A DNA stretch of 64,000 nucleotides from Selaginella tamariscina (Eukaryota > Streptophyta > Lycopodiopsida > Selaginellales > Selaginellaceae), in NCBI GenBank assembly GCA_003024785.1, contig PUQB01000005.1, positions 1,376,717 to 1,440,716 of the forward strand. The letters run 5' to 3'. Positions 1 through 12,971 of the stretch are shown piece after piece. Both the position numbers and the translations under genes were made by a program. Position 1 is the stretch's first letter; each line of letters begins with the position of its first letter. The notes beneath the pieces were generated by a model. It ran no database searches and was not told the DNA's origin. It saw only the letters and a list, made by a program, of their open reading frames with translations.

Positions 1-870
1 GCATCAGCCCACTAGTCATCTCGAAGCCACTCTTGCATCCTCTTCAATGAAGCCCATGCCTGAGGCACAATGGGTTATAGTTCCACCCTAGCCACTCGAG
101 GAACGCCGGCCGGTCAAGGCTTTATAGGACTTACTGTGGACCACCATGGAGTTAGAGGTGCACCCCAAAACTACAGGCTCAACTCCTCGCAATAAGGAAA
201 CAAAAGCTACAACTCTTGCAAGAGCGGACTCAAGAGCTGGAGGTCCAGCTTAAACAGATTCTGGAGCAACATGCAGGGTTCGAGGCAAGGCTACGAAAGT
301 GACCGCGCTACGGGACGTGACCATTGCCGCCCTGAAGCTAAAGCTGACCACAACATAGAGCGAGATCACTATATACCGCCACCACTACGGAGTTGACGGC
401 TAAGGGAATGGCCTGAGGACATGCCAACGAATAAGTCCGAGCATCTGGTTGACTGTGGTTTGACTATCGTCAAACCATCAGCCGGCACAAATGAGCGATG
501 AGGCAGAGTGGCCAAGCGGTGAAGGTACAGCAAGTACGGACTGACGACAGCTGTCAGGTAGCATTTAATCCAAGCATAGATCCGATTGTCCAGATCAACT
601 ACCAAAGTACTTGGGATAGCACACGTGAGGGAGGCGCATAAATGTTACAGGCAAGCTATGTCACAGAGTGGCAAAGCAGTGAGAGAGTGCCACATTACCT
701 AGGGTCTAGCACTAGTCGACCCACTATATAAGTAGGAAGGCTGGTAGTGGGTCAGGGTCTTTCTAGTCTTTGTATCTTGCTCCACCTTTCTTACAAGATA
801 TTCTCCCAAAAAGGTGGAGTAGACACCAAGAATATTCGAAGACAATATTCTTTAGGAGAAGTAAAATATG
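1..870 (+). mobile_element. Possible LTR-retroelement relic (gag-like coil plus LTR-like promoter)
   Basis: This segment is clearly GC-richer than the AT-rich DNA to its right. At about 165-300 the plus strand reads as a glutamine/leucine-rich coiled coil of roughly 50 residues (for example QERTQELEVQLKQILEQH), of the kind seen in plant retroelement gag proteins. A TATA motif (TATATAAG) lies at 725-732 and is followed by a pyrimidine-rich leader, which would fit an LTR or a leader promoter. I found no matching second LTR, no pol domain and no target duplication, because the left side is cut by the window edge. It is a fossil and looks broken. It could instead be an ordinary decayed host promoter and exon. 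Confidence 0.3.
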
Positions 871-2990
871 AGAAGAGTCTCATTTTATATAATAGAATCT
901 AAAAGAATGAATATTCAATCTTACCAAATATAAGTGATGTGCTATTGTCAATGATGGTAGATTGCTTATGTGTAAAATGCTATTAAAGAACAAGGGACTT
1001 AACAAGAAACCTAACTGTGGTGTTTGTCATTTCTTATATATAATTTTCTTTACTTGTCAATATTTGTGTTTGTTTGAATTTCAAATGTAATCATCTTTCG
1101 TTCACCAACCCTTTAATTATGCAAGCCTATTAAAATTTCATAATTTATCAATTTGTTATTGTTCATATCAATTCTTTCACATCAAAAATATTTTCATACG
1201 ATTACAATTTACTCTATTCTGTTGTACTTTAGTTTATTTTGCATACAGATATGTCAGTAATTACATATTCTTTATCATTATTATCCAAATTGCAGTGTTT
1301 TCTACTTTGAAGGCAATATTATACTAACTTATCGATCTTGGTGCTAATAACTCAGGATTGCGAAACTAGTGCATTGATCTACCAACAATTTACTTTTCAC
1401 GAAAGGATTCTATTGGATTTTATATTTTAGCTTAATTATATGGCAAGTGTATTTTGATTAGGAATTTAATAAAGGTCAATGTGATAATTATATAATAGTT
1501 GACAGCCAGTTTGATAATTATTTAAAACTAGAAAGTTAAGTTTGATAATTATATAAACTAAAGCAATTAATAATTATATAAATCTTAAACCAGTCTATTT
1601 GACAATTTCACGTTACGTTAATCATCAATTTGTTTAAGAAGTTATGTTAGATATAATATGACATATGTTATTCTAAAATATCATATTTTGTATATAATTT
1701 AAAGTATGTAGACATGATGAGCTTTCTTTATAATTATTATTTTTTAAATAAAGTTTAATACTGAAATAAAATCCTTAACATATACTTTTCATCATCTATA
1801 TAGAGTTCCACACCATAACCATTGGAGTTATTAATATATCGATTTTTATACACTTATTGTTTATAAAGTGAAATATGAGATTCTTAGAATATTCTATATT
1901 ATTGGTTTGCCAATCATAAAATATGTACATTAATTCAGTACGATTTAAACATATTCTTCAATAAGATTTTATAACAGAAAGTGAACATGCTTAATTATAA
2001 TATAATTATATAAAGTATTTAATAGTAATAACTTACAGGTTTCTATATTTTAAATATTTTTAGCTATAAAATTTCCCATGTATAAAACCATGTGATTTTT
2101 CTTTTTCATAAGAAAGTTATAACATATCTTAAGACCATGCTTTAAATTTATGGTTACCCTAGTTAGATCATTTAGCATTAACTTTAAATTTTGTTTAAGA
2201 AATCTAGGATACAACAATGCAATACCTAATATAAGATAGGTTTTCAACCTTCAATTTTATTCCCTAAATATTAACATAATTAAAAGAATAGAATATGCTC
2301 CATTATTTAAATAATATGTATATCTATATCTATATAATATATATTATAGTTAGACCAATGCAAGACATGGAGCCTTCAATGAGCTTGTTTTAATATAATT
2401 TCTTTTAAAAATATATATACTGGTACATGGGATATTTTTAAACTAAATAATTTATAAAAGGTGATTATTTGAAATATATATATAATATATGCTTTTAAAC
2501 TTATATTTATATATTTTATTTTATCTTATATTTTATTTTATCTTATTTTATCTATTGTATCTTATTTTATCTTATTTAATATAACTTATCTTATTTTATA
2601 TTTATATGTTCAAGTGTTTTTCTAGGCAAGTAAAAATTATACTTTATATAGTAACATATTAAACATGTATTTATATGAACAATTAATCACTAAGAATAAG
2701 TGTATATATATACAACTATTGGCAAGGGAGTCTTGAAATAATACCAGTTCTTCAATGCATGTTTCCATATAGGAGTTATATGGGTATGTTAACATACATA
2801 ATTAATTAAAAATAAGAATATTAGATATGGTATATTGAAGGAAAAATGTAAATGTAAATGTAAAAAGAACATTCTAAATAGTGTGAGTGATAATATAAAT
2901 ACATTAAATAGATACACATATCAACACACACAATATAAAATTGAGTTTTCATCTGCTGATTTTATTTACATAGTCATTAAAGAAAAAAAT
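870..2990. other. AT-rich intergenic DNA
   Basis: No coding region is supported here. The stretch is dominated by A/T runs, with a low-complexity TTATCTTATTTTA-type tract at about 2515-2600. Open frames are short and rich in K, N, I and Y, as expected by chance in AT-rich DNA. Confidence 0.6.
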
Positions 2991-3190
2991 GTTTGCCACG
3001 TGTCCAGTCACATCACCAATCGTTTACCTCGTAGGATTTAAGGTGGCCGTAGGATGAGCCTCGTGCAGTTTAGGATAAGATTTAAGGTGGCCGTAGGATG
3101 GGCGCACATGCAAATAGATGGCCGTAAGATAGGGCGTGTATTGGCTTGCATTTAATGTGGATGTACGACGGGGCCTTCCACGGTAAACAC
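2990..3190. repeat. GC-richer island with imperfect short tandem repeat and G-box
   Basis: A CACGTG palindrome (plant G-box/ABRE core, here GCCACGTGTC) lies at 2997-3002. It is followed by a degenerate tandem repeat whose core, TTTAAGGTGGCCGTAGGAT, occurs at about 3036 and 3070, with weaker copies (GGCCGTAAGAT, TGGATGTACGACGG) up to 3165. The patch stands out from its AT-rich surroundings. It may be a distal regulatory region or an old mobile-element end. I see no coding capacity. Confidence 0.45.
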
Positions 3191-4056
3191 ATTAAATAAA
3201 TTTATTATATAAATTTTTTTTTATCATATTTATCATCACGATGATTATTGGGAAGATGACCTATAACCCCCCAAATCTCTCTTATTCACGTAACTGAAGT
3301 TTAAATATTACATTTTTATATTAGAATATATTTTCTAAATTATGTCAAATTTATAATTAATTTATAAGTCATAAGTCCAGACACAACCAATTGAACAATA
3401 TAATATAGTTATTTATAAGATTGGCATTTACTATCATTTTATATTGAATTTATTTCATTCCTATTGATTATAAATTAAATATATTTTATTTCATTATAAT
3501 TTCTATAGATTAAATACATCTATTAATTAATATTATTTTATTTTATTTTAAATTCTAGCACAAATAAATAAATAATAACAATAATGTTTAAATTAAACAA
3601 AAGTAACTACTATTTGGATTTTCTTAACTAAAAATTTAAAACATTGTTAAATTTATTATATAAAGTTTCAAAATAACTTTATTTTATGTTTAATTATTTT
3701 TAAAATTATTTATTGATTTTCAGTTTTATTTTTGTTTTTAATTGTTAAAATCTTAAATGTTAACATTAAAATTAAGATCTTTTATATTTTAATTGATTGT
3801 TGATGCTTGTTAAAGGTATTTATGTCGAGAGTAAAACTATAATATTAAAAATTTTGAGTGTAAATATGAGGTTATACATATGTGTGTGTGTGTGTGTGTG
3901 TAATTTTGTTAATTTATTTTACTGTATTTTGACATGCAAATCGATTTCATGCGTCAATTTAAATATATATCACTTGTCAAATAACTTGACCTGTACATGG
4001 GATGACACAAAAAAATTTATGATTTATCCTGCAGCACGCACTCGTTGAGAAATGAC
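3190..4056. other. AT-rich spacer upstream of lipase copy A
   Basis: AT-rich DNA with a short TG microsatellite at about 3881-3902. No gene is visible. Confidence 0.55.
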
Positions 4057-4178
4057 CACGTGTGCTTTATTAAATATGAGACCGCGGGCATATTCGTGTA
4101 CATAAATGCGAGTACAAGTGGCTAGGGTTCTTCCTATCTGGGCAGAATCCCATTTTGCAACACTGAGCAGGAATCGAG
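4057..4178 (+). promoter_or_regulatory. Probable promoter/leader of lipase copy A with G-box
   Basis: A perfect CACGTG lies at 4057-4062, about 117 bp before the copy A start codon. The DNA becomes markedly GC-richer from about 4030, as expected at a gene start. G-boxes in plants bind bZIP and bHLH factors and often carry abscisic-acid or light responses. The function here is inferred from the motif alone. Confidence 0.4.
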
Positions 4179-4781
4179 ATGGAATCTGGTGATGAGGCTG
4201 GCCTTGTTCCTTTCGGAGTTGTCCCATGTGCAGTCTTAGGGAGAGCACTGGCAATCAATGTTCTATTTTGCCACTCCGCTGCATATCTTATGGATCTTCT
4301 GGATGAGAGATCAGTATTTCATGTCATGAAATTTAAGGGGTTTTTAACTCTTCTCTTTAAGCAGTTCCTTTCTTGGTTTAATCCACGGCATCCAAGTATG
4401 TATGACCACATAAATACCAATCTTAAGAAATTTTAATGTAGTTTTGACAAAATCCTCTCTCTAATAATATACACACACTAGTTTTGCTGTGTGAGTAGAT
4501 ATGTATATACAGTTACAATGTAGGTACTTATGTATACTTCTGTATTCCTGAATTTATATGTATAAATTTCTATGCTTTTGTTTATGCATATATGTGCTTA
4601 TGCTTTGTGATTTATAGAATTCACATACTTATCTGTGCTTTGAGTGTGTACACATGTATGTGTGTGTATGTTTGCGTATTTGTGTATATATGCGTCCATG
4701 TATTTAATGTTTGTATAAACATATGCTATATGTATGTACGCTTCATATATTATGTAGTATATGCTTTGTGTTTTGTTTGTA

Positions 4782-4864
<83 letters not shown>

Positions 4865-7800
4865 ATACACACATATAATACTGTATAAACATATGCTGCC
4901 TGTTTGGATATGTTTTCTGTCATATGGTTTGAACATGCGTGTATGCTACACTGTGTTTGTGCATTTGATATGTGTTTAAATACTCTGATGTGTGTGGATG
5001 CTTTGTCTCTAATATGCTTTGTGTACCTGTGTATCTGCATAAATGCTTTTGTGTATAAATGTGTGCACGACAAATGGCATTAAAACTAAACAATGGGCTA
5101 GATTACTGTAGTGTGTATGCTATGCTATGTGTGAGCATTTGATGTATGTGTTTAAATGTTCTGCTGTGTTTGAGTGCTTTGTCTCTAATATGTTTTGTAT
5201 GCCTGCTGTGTATGTACATGCTCTATGTTGCACGAACCACATTAAAACTAGAAAATGAGTTAGATTATTGCAATGTGTATGCTATGTTGTGTGTGTGCGT
5301 TTTATGTCTCTGATGTGTTTGGGTGCTTTGTCTTTAATATGCTTTGTGTGCTTGCATATCTGTATACATGCTTTTGTGTACATGCTCTATGTTGCACAAA
5401 CTGCATTAAAACTAGAAAATGAGCTAGATTACTACAGTGTGTATGCTATGGTGTGTGTGTGCATTTGATGTCTCTGATGCGTTTGGATGCTTTGCCTTTA
5501 ATATGCTTTGTGTGCCTGCATATCTGTATACATGCTTTTGTGTACATGCTCTATGTTGCACGAACTGCATTAAAACTAGAAAATGAGCTAGATTACTGCA
5601 GTGTGTATGCTATGCTGTGTGTGCGCATTTGATGTGTGTGTTTAAATGCTCTGATGTGTTTGGATGCTTCATCTCTAATATGTTTTATGTGCCTGCATAA
5701 TACATGCTTTTGTGTACATGCTCTATGTTGCACAAACTGCATTAAAACTAAAGAATGAACTAGATTATTGCAGTGTGTATGTTATGCTGTGTGTGTGCAT
5801 TTGATGTATGTGTTTAAATGTTTTTGTTTGGATGCTTTGTCTCTAATATGTTTTATGTGCCTGCATATCTGTATACATGCTTTTGTGTATATAATGTATG
5901 TATACATGCTTTAGGTTGCACGACTTAGATTATTGCAGTGTGTTTGCTATGTTATGTGTGCACATTGAATGTATGTTTTCAAATGTTTTGATGTGTTTGG
6001 ATGCTTTGTCTCTAATATGCTTGCATATCTGTATATGCTCTTGTGTATATAATGTTTGTATACATGCTCTGTGTTGCATGACCACATTAAAACTAAAGAA
6101 TGAGCTGATTAGATTATTGCAGTGTGTATGCTATGTTGTGTGTGTGTGTGCATATGATGTAAGTGTTTAAATGCTCTGGTATGCATATCTATATACATGC
6201 TTTTGTGTATATAATGTGTGTATACATGCTCTATGTTGCACGACTGCATTCAAACTAAAGAATGATATTTGATGTATGTGTTTAAATGCTCTGATGCGTT
6301 TGGATGCTTTGCCTTTAATATGCTTTGTGTGCCTGCATATCTGTATACATGCTTTTGTGTACATGCTCTATGTTACACAAATTGCATTAAAACTAAAGAA
6401 TGAGCTAGATTACTGTAGTGTGTATGCTATGATGTGTGTGGGCATTTGATGTATGTGTTTAAATGTTCTGATGTGTTTGGATGCTTTGTCTCTAATATGC
6501 TTTGTGTGCCTATGCTCTATGATGCATTGCCACATTAAAACTAAAGAATGAGCTAGATTACTACAGTATGTATGCTATGATGTGTGGACATTTGATGTAT
6601 GTGTTTAAATGTTCTGAAGTGTTTGGATGCTTTGTCTCTAATATGCTTTGTGTATATCTGTATACATGCTTCTTCTGTGTATATAATTTGCTCTATGTTG
6701 CAAAACCACATTAGAACTAAGCAATGAGCTAGATTATTGTAGTCTTCTTATACAGTGTAAATAGCAAATGCATAAAACAAGTATAAACATACACAAAATG
6801 TTGTTCTATTGCAAATTTTTATATTGTAGATATGCATGGTTAAATGTATTAAACAATTATATACAAATGTACTTTCTGCTTTCTTATATATACATATTAA
6901 ATAGTTAGAATTAATGACATAAACTTTCTTGTTGTAGGTAAGCTTACTATGTTGGTGGTGGTGGGTTACTTCTTTGTAAGGTATGGAGAACAATCTGCCA
7001 GGAAGAAGCTTGTGAGGAAAGTGATGCAGTCTGCAACCACTTATGAGCAATGGGCTGATGTTGTAAAGATGCTTGAGCTGGAATTCCATCCCAACAGAAG
7101 TAAAGATTCCAATCTCTATGATGAGGAACTAATCAACTCAAAATGTCAGGTACCCACACACACTTATAAGTATTAACGGCTAAGATTATTAAATATCATG
7201 GCTGTAACAAGTCTAACACATCTATTATACATATATACACCTTGCAACGTTATGAGTTCTTGTGTTTGTAGGAGCTTAAAACTCAATCTAGCATGAAGGA
7301 TATTATTTTCTGTCTACAAGCAGATCTTGTACGCAATCTAGGGAACATGTGCAATCCAGATCTTCACAAGGGAAGGTTGCGGACACCTCCTCCTATTACA
7401 GAATACATCAATCAGGTCCGCAATTGCCTTCGCGAAGTTTGCACTAGCGACTCTCTTGAGTACCCACTTGAGAAGAAGATTGCTTTTATACAAGAGGCCC
7501 GGCATGCATTTGGAAGAACTGCATTGTTACTCAGTGGTGGAGCTGTAAGTGTATACACACATATAGTTGCTCAGCATGCCTATATAGCCATCTTTTAAAG
7601 TATATATACTATGTAGCCACTAAATAATATATACAGTAATAATATGTTTGTAATATATAGTCATTGGGAGCTTTCCATTTGGGTGTGGTTCGCACATTGA
7701 TGGAACACAAGTTATTACCTAGAGTGCTAGCAGGATCAAGTGCTGGTTCAATTGTGTGTGCATTTGTAGCTACACGTACTTGGCCAGAGCTGAAAATCTT

Positions 7801-8470
7801 TCTCGATAGTTTCCAAGGACCAATTAATTTCTTTGAATCAACAAACAGCAAATTTGACAAGGTTTATAAGCTCTGGATTAACAAAGCACTTCACGATGTT
7901 ACACAACTACAGGTAATACATTTGCATATAAATAACTTAGGGTAGATATGTAACACAAACATGCATTTGTGCATACAATCACATAATATGTTTTTAATTT
8001 TAGCTATCAATGAGTTTGTTTTCTAGACCTAGAGACTTCATATACCATATATGTAGATGATTATATATTAGTACATTAGTCCTCAATTGTTAAAGCTAAT
8101 CACAACTATCTAATTATAATGCAGACTACATTGAACGAGCTCATTGGAGACATAACTTTCCAAGAGGCTTATGATCTTACAGGACGTGTCCTTGTCATTT
8201 CTGTTTGCTCTACAAGGCCACAAGAACCACCTCGTTGCCTCAGCTATCTTACATCTCGTAAGTATAATGTACATACTTATACCCATACACAAACACAAAG
8301 TCATTCTTAAGAACACTAAATCAAAAAACTAAAGTTGTTCATGAGTTATAGAAGACACTATTATAAGTAAACACTATCTTTGAATAAGTTATAGAAATCT
8401 TTTCACTACATCCACTATGAACCTGGCATGAACCCTAGTCGTTAATGCAATATTAACATATTAAAACAGG

Positions 8471-8509
<39 letters not shown>

Positions 8510-10448
8510 TATATGCATTCATGCTCTTTTGGGTATTAACTGTTTTGATTATCTCAGCCCATGTCACTGTACGGAGTGCAGTCATGGCTTCCTGTGCATT
8601 TCCATTTTTGTTTAAGCCACAAGAGCTAATGGCAAAGGATCTCGATGGCAAAGAGGTACCGTATCATCCTTACCAGAGGTAATTATAATTGAAAAAATGT
8701 ATAGACTCAAGTAACTTATATTGTTTCAGTTATAAATATTCATATAAAATTTTATTAATATGAACTTGTATCACAATTCACAACATAAAACATGTTTTAC
8801 ATACATAACCTGTTAAATTGTGTAGGTTGGTCCAAAAGAATTCATGTTTGGAATGGATGTCACACGAAAGTGGAGGGATGGGAGTTTACAGAGTGACTTG
8901 CCCATGAAGAAACTCAAGGAGCTTTTCAATGTGAATCACTTCATTGTTAGCCAGGTATGTCTTAATTGTATGTATTTGTTTATATCTAACAAAAACATAA
9001 TGATTAATCAGACAAATCCACACATTATACCACTGCTGCGACTCAAGGAGAATGTGAGAGCTTATGGTGGAGATTTTGCTGCTAAGGTATCTTATATAGA
9101 TTAGGACCTTATTGGTAGTTTACATATATACATGGTTCACTAGTTAAGAATACAATTGCCTTATATCTTATACAATGTTATATTCGTATCTCAAAAACAT
9201 TAGCCTTCTCTTTTTCTCTTTCACACACATAATGTGTTGTAAGTCTTGTTCATTTAAATTTCCCTCAAATTCTCTTAGATTTTAAAAGTACATGCATATC
9301 TCATTCTAAGCTTTATTAATTTATTTTTAGTTGGCACACTTGGTTGAGATGGAATTCAAGCATAGATGTAAACAAATTTGTTTCATGGGACTTGATTTTT
9401 GGGGAATTGCTAAGCTCTTTTCGCAAAAGTGGGAAGGAGATGTCACCATCGTCATGCCTGCTTCATTTAGTCAGGTATGTTTAATGGATATATGTGTGTA
9501 TACTTGACTAATTCTATAAGCTTTATTGTTTATTTCTCCCACATGGGAATGTAGTATTCCCATGTGGGAACTACAAAACTTTTATGTACCTCCATTTATA
9601 TATGCAATCTTTGTAAGTACTTCAATCTCTATACATAACTTTGTATTTACAGCTCCGCAGCAATTATTCTTTAGCTTAGTATATATATAGACACACACAT
9701 ATTGTTCATTGATTAGTTTTTTATGGGTTTCTTCACACAGCTTAAGAAGCTTGTTGAGAATCCAACCAAAGAAGATTTGGAAAAGAGCAATCATGCAAGG
9801 CAAAATCGGTACATGGGAAAAACTATCAGCAATAGATTCCAATTGCAAGATTGAAGTGATGTTGGATGAGTGTGTAGCAGTGCTAAACCATAAATGTAGA
9901 GCTCAGAGGGAGGCTACTTCTACTGTATCAAGCTTGCAATCTAAAGCTAGCACCAGCACAAGTAGGAGAATTTCATCTTGGATCTGCATAAACTGTGCGA
10001 GTTGTGACGAGGATCAATATGCATCTCTTGATGGTACATATAATATGCCTTATTTCAAATTTATTTGTGTGCATATGGAGAACAAGAGCATTTTAGTATA
10101 TGAAGTACTAATGTTGTATTTTTGTAATTGTTAAATCAGAACTTCTGAAGCAAATGACAGAGACTGGACCATGGGCAGGTTCACTTACTAGAAGGGAGAA
10201 TCTAGTAATATACAGCCATGATGGATCTAAGAGTGATACGAGAGATGGGGAACCTATCAACTCATCATGGACAGAGGTATATATATCTCTTCTCTATATA
10301 TATGTACATATGATATAATAACAGTCTAACTGGATATATTTATGTTGAACTTAAAATGAAGATTGGAGGACCCATTGTACGAACACCTTCACCCATAGAT
10401 CATCAAGCTTCGATAGAAAACACTGCCAAAGCACAGGAAGACACACAG
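4179..10448 (+). CDS. SDP1-like patatin-domain triacylglycerol lipase, copy A (12 exons, 3' exons missing)
   Basis: Relative of plant SUGAR-DEPENDENT1, the oil-body lipase that starts triacylglycerol breakdown. Exons by GT/AG boundaries and homology to copy C: 4179-4395, 6938-7149, 7272-7544, 7661-7912, 8125-8257, 8558-8678, 8826-8954, 9012-9086, 9331-9474, 9741-10033, 10140-10276, 10362-10448. The nucleophile motif GSSAG (Ser about residue 261) and the catalytic Asp in [11 protein letters not shown] are both present, as is the conserved [18 protein letters not shown] block. Oddities: intron 1 is 2.5 kb and full of satellite. One base appears lost near 8673 (exon 6 should end PYPE before VGP) and one gained near 9779 (DLKRAIM expected). 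The last two exons seen in copy C are absent, and reading on past 10448 gives a stop at 10613. Many substitutions at otherwise conserved sites (for example [19 protein letters not shown]) suggest relaxed selection. It may be a dying paralog. Confidence 0.8.
4783..4858. repeat. Compound microsatellite (CT)n(AT)n(AC)n
   Basis: A run of CT dinucleotides passes directly into an AT run and then a short CA-rich tail. Many introns of these genes carry similar blocks: 8470-8502 (AT), 12930-12968 (AT), 15110-15245 (GT/CA), 16800-16846 (CT/CA), 17580-17652 (CT/CA), 18257-18287 (GA), 19366-19400 (CT/AT), 29240-29262 (GT), 29466-29520 (CT/CA), 31490-31522 (CA). Confidence 0.9.
5060..6735. repeat. Intronic satellite, about 165-bp unit, roughly 10-11 copies
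   Basis: The landmark CATTAAAACTA recurs at 5078, 5240, 5404, 5568, 5740, 6084, 6247 (variant), 6384, 6533 and 6708 (variant). Most spacings are 162-175 bp, one unit has lost the landmark (344 bp gap), and two units are shorter (137 and 149 bp). Each unit also holds GTTTGGATGCTTTGTCTCTA, GCATATCTGTATACATGC and ATGCTCTATGTTGCAC. Units are well but not perfectly conserved, so the array is not brand new. A single relic unit lies at about 11630-11790 in copy B. Confidence 0.9.
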
Positions 10449-11336
10449 GTAAGCCAATATTTGTTAGTAATTATATGTTCTATATGGACAAGACTAGCAC
10501 CCATGGCATACTTAAGTTGTATTTATACATACCAAAACATAGTCTCATGTAGATGTATGTTAGACATATATGCTCACAGTTGCATGCCTATCTTTAATGG
10601 TGATTCTAGATGATAAGTAAATGTATTATATATATGGTGTATGCACAACGTATACACCACAAATAGATATGAATATACATATAAATATGATTAGAACACG
10701 TTAATTGTAATGATAGGTTCACTAGCGAAACTTCTGCATACTAGCCATTGGATGAGGAAAGATCTAGTGTAGACTTCCCATTGTTGAAGTTATGCATATA
10801 TGGTACTTATCTGGTGTGACCTTTACATCCACACTCTCTAAATATTATATTAGTATATACATATATATTTATTCATTGCATATGCTTTTTCCAATCAAAC
10901 TTTGCCATGGATTTCAAAGTATATTGAGGTTTGAGAATTGATTAAAAATTGCTTAAGATACAAAATGTTTAGCTTAATTAATATATAATATTTACTGGCA
11001 TGCTTTTCATATATGAGGTAATTAAGAGAATATCGTATGCATAATTATACTAAAGAATAAAATGAAATAATTTATTTATTATATTTTTATGATCAATAGG
11101 TCCAAATATTTTTCTTTTACTGATTTAGCACACACACAAAGGTCACTCCTGTTTTATATGTATATATCTACAGTGAATGCATGCAAACATATTTACATAT
11201 ATATAGATTGCTATAGGGTTCACTGCTCAATTGTTTCAGAGCGTGATATTCATATCCCTATATTTGTGTGTATATACATAGATAGATGGATCGATAGAGA
11301 GAGAGAGAGAGAGAAACATTGTAATAATACGTGCTC
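10449..11336. other. Downstream part of copy A, no terminal exons recognised
   Basis: This should be intron 12 and the last two exons if copy A matched copy C, but nothing resembling them ([14 protein letters not shown] and similar) was found. The sequence is partly alignable to 13985-14470 downstream of copy B, for instance TTTCAAAGTATATTGAGGTTTGA at both loci. This shows that A and B shared this flank before it diverged. A GA microsatellite lies at 11297-11314. Confidence 0.55.
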
Positions 11337-12931
11337 AATATTTCTTGAAGAGAGCACCGGAGGACGTTCTGGAAAAACATGATGAAGTCTGCACTCACTT
11401 ATGAGGAATGGGCTCACAGGTATGTATATGTATGCATTGATGCATATTATTGTTTTTATTTTCTAGTTTATGTATGTGTGTATTGTGAGGCTTTTAGTAT
11501 AATATCATGCATGTAAGTGTGTATATGCGTGTTTGTGTTTATATATTGAATAGATTGAAATAATTATATATATCTACATATATATGCCTATTTGAAAATG
11601 TTTTTTTTTTGTTTGTTCATGTGTGACACATAATGCTATGCTGTGCGTGTGCGCTTGAAGTGTGTGTATAAATGCTACGATGTGTTTGGATGCTCATCTC
11701 TAATATCCTTGATACGTGCCTGCATATCTATATACATGCTTTTGTGTAGTGCATATAATATGTATATGCATGCATACATGCTTATACAGTGTCTAGTGGA
11801 TGCACAGTTTTTTGATAAATCCTCATTGACTAGTATAAAAGTACGTTCTACTAAAATTTTATAAGGTTGGTAAACGTTTATATCCAAATGTATCTCTGCT
11901 TTCTATAATAGTTATGATGTACACAAATAATGACATAAACTTTGTAGTTGTAGGTGCTAAGGTTACTAATTAGTGGTGGTGGTTTAATTCTCAGCATTGG
12001 AAAGAAGCTTGTGAGGAACGTGATGCAGTTTAGAATTTTGACAAGGGAAGGTTGCAGACGCCACGGCCTACATCAATTAGGCCTTAACGAAGTCTGCACG
12101 AAGTTTGCTTCTATACAAGAGGCCAGGCATGCATTTGGTAGAACTCAGTGGCGAAGCTGTAGTCTAAAGTAGGTAGCTAGCCCTAAAGAATATATATAGT
12201 ATCAATATGTTTGTAATATATAGTCACTTGTGGTAAGCACGTTGATGCAGCACAAACTATTGCCTAGAGTGCTGGCAAGATCAAGTGCTAATTCAATTGT
12301 GTGTGCATTTGTAACAACATGTACTCGGCCAGGTTGAAAATCTTTCTTGATGGTTTGTGATGTTACACAACAGTTACTATAGGTATTATGTTTGAGGACC
12401 TTTAAATTTACATATAAACTTAGTGTATATATAACAGACTTGCCTATACCACATATGTTTGTGATTTATGCTCTATTAGTAGTTTAAGCTGTAGTTTCTA
12501 ACTATCAATGAGTTTGTTGTCTATCCCTATACACTCCATATTCCATATACGCAAAGGATTGTACATTGCAGAATTTATACTTAATAAGATATTATATATC
12601 ACACAAATGTTTAACCTCAATTGCTAAAGCTAATCACAACTATCTAATGCAGAATTTCTGTTTGCTCTACTAGACCATCTCATTGCCTTAGGCTAGCCAT
12701 TTAGCATCTGGTAAGTATAATTTACATACATATTTATGTCCATACAAACACAAGTCATCCTTGTATAATCAAAGAACACTAAAATAATAAATTAAACACT
12801 AAAGTTGTTCATAGACACTATTATAAGTAAACACTATCTTTCAAAAAGTTACAGAAAATTTATTAATATTTACGATACCAATGTTTTCTCTACATCCCAT
12901 CTGCATTCTCTGTGAACATATTAAAATGGGC

Positions 12932-12971
<40 letters not shown>

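Larger units (their letters stand above)
4396..6937 (+). other. Giant first intron of copy A
   Basis: Donor GTATGT follows the exon 1 codons for FNPRHP, and acceptor GTTGTAG precedes exon 2. The intron holds a CT/TA microsatellite (4783-4858) and the satellite array listed separately. Intron 1 of copy C at the same position is only about 0.5 kb. Confidence 0.75.

Noticed and set aside
4592-6364. Several open frames of 60-107 codons on both strands in the first 2 kb of intron 1
   Set aside because: They are products of TG/CA and satellite repeats (cysteine/valine/isoleucine-rich strings repeated with the satellite period), not genes.
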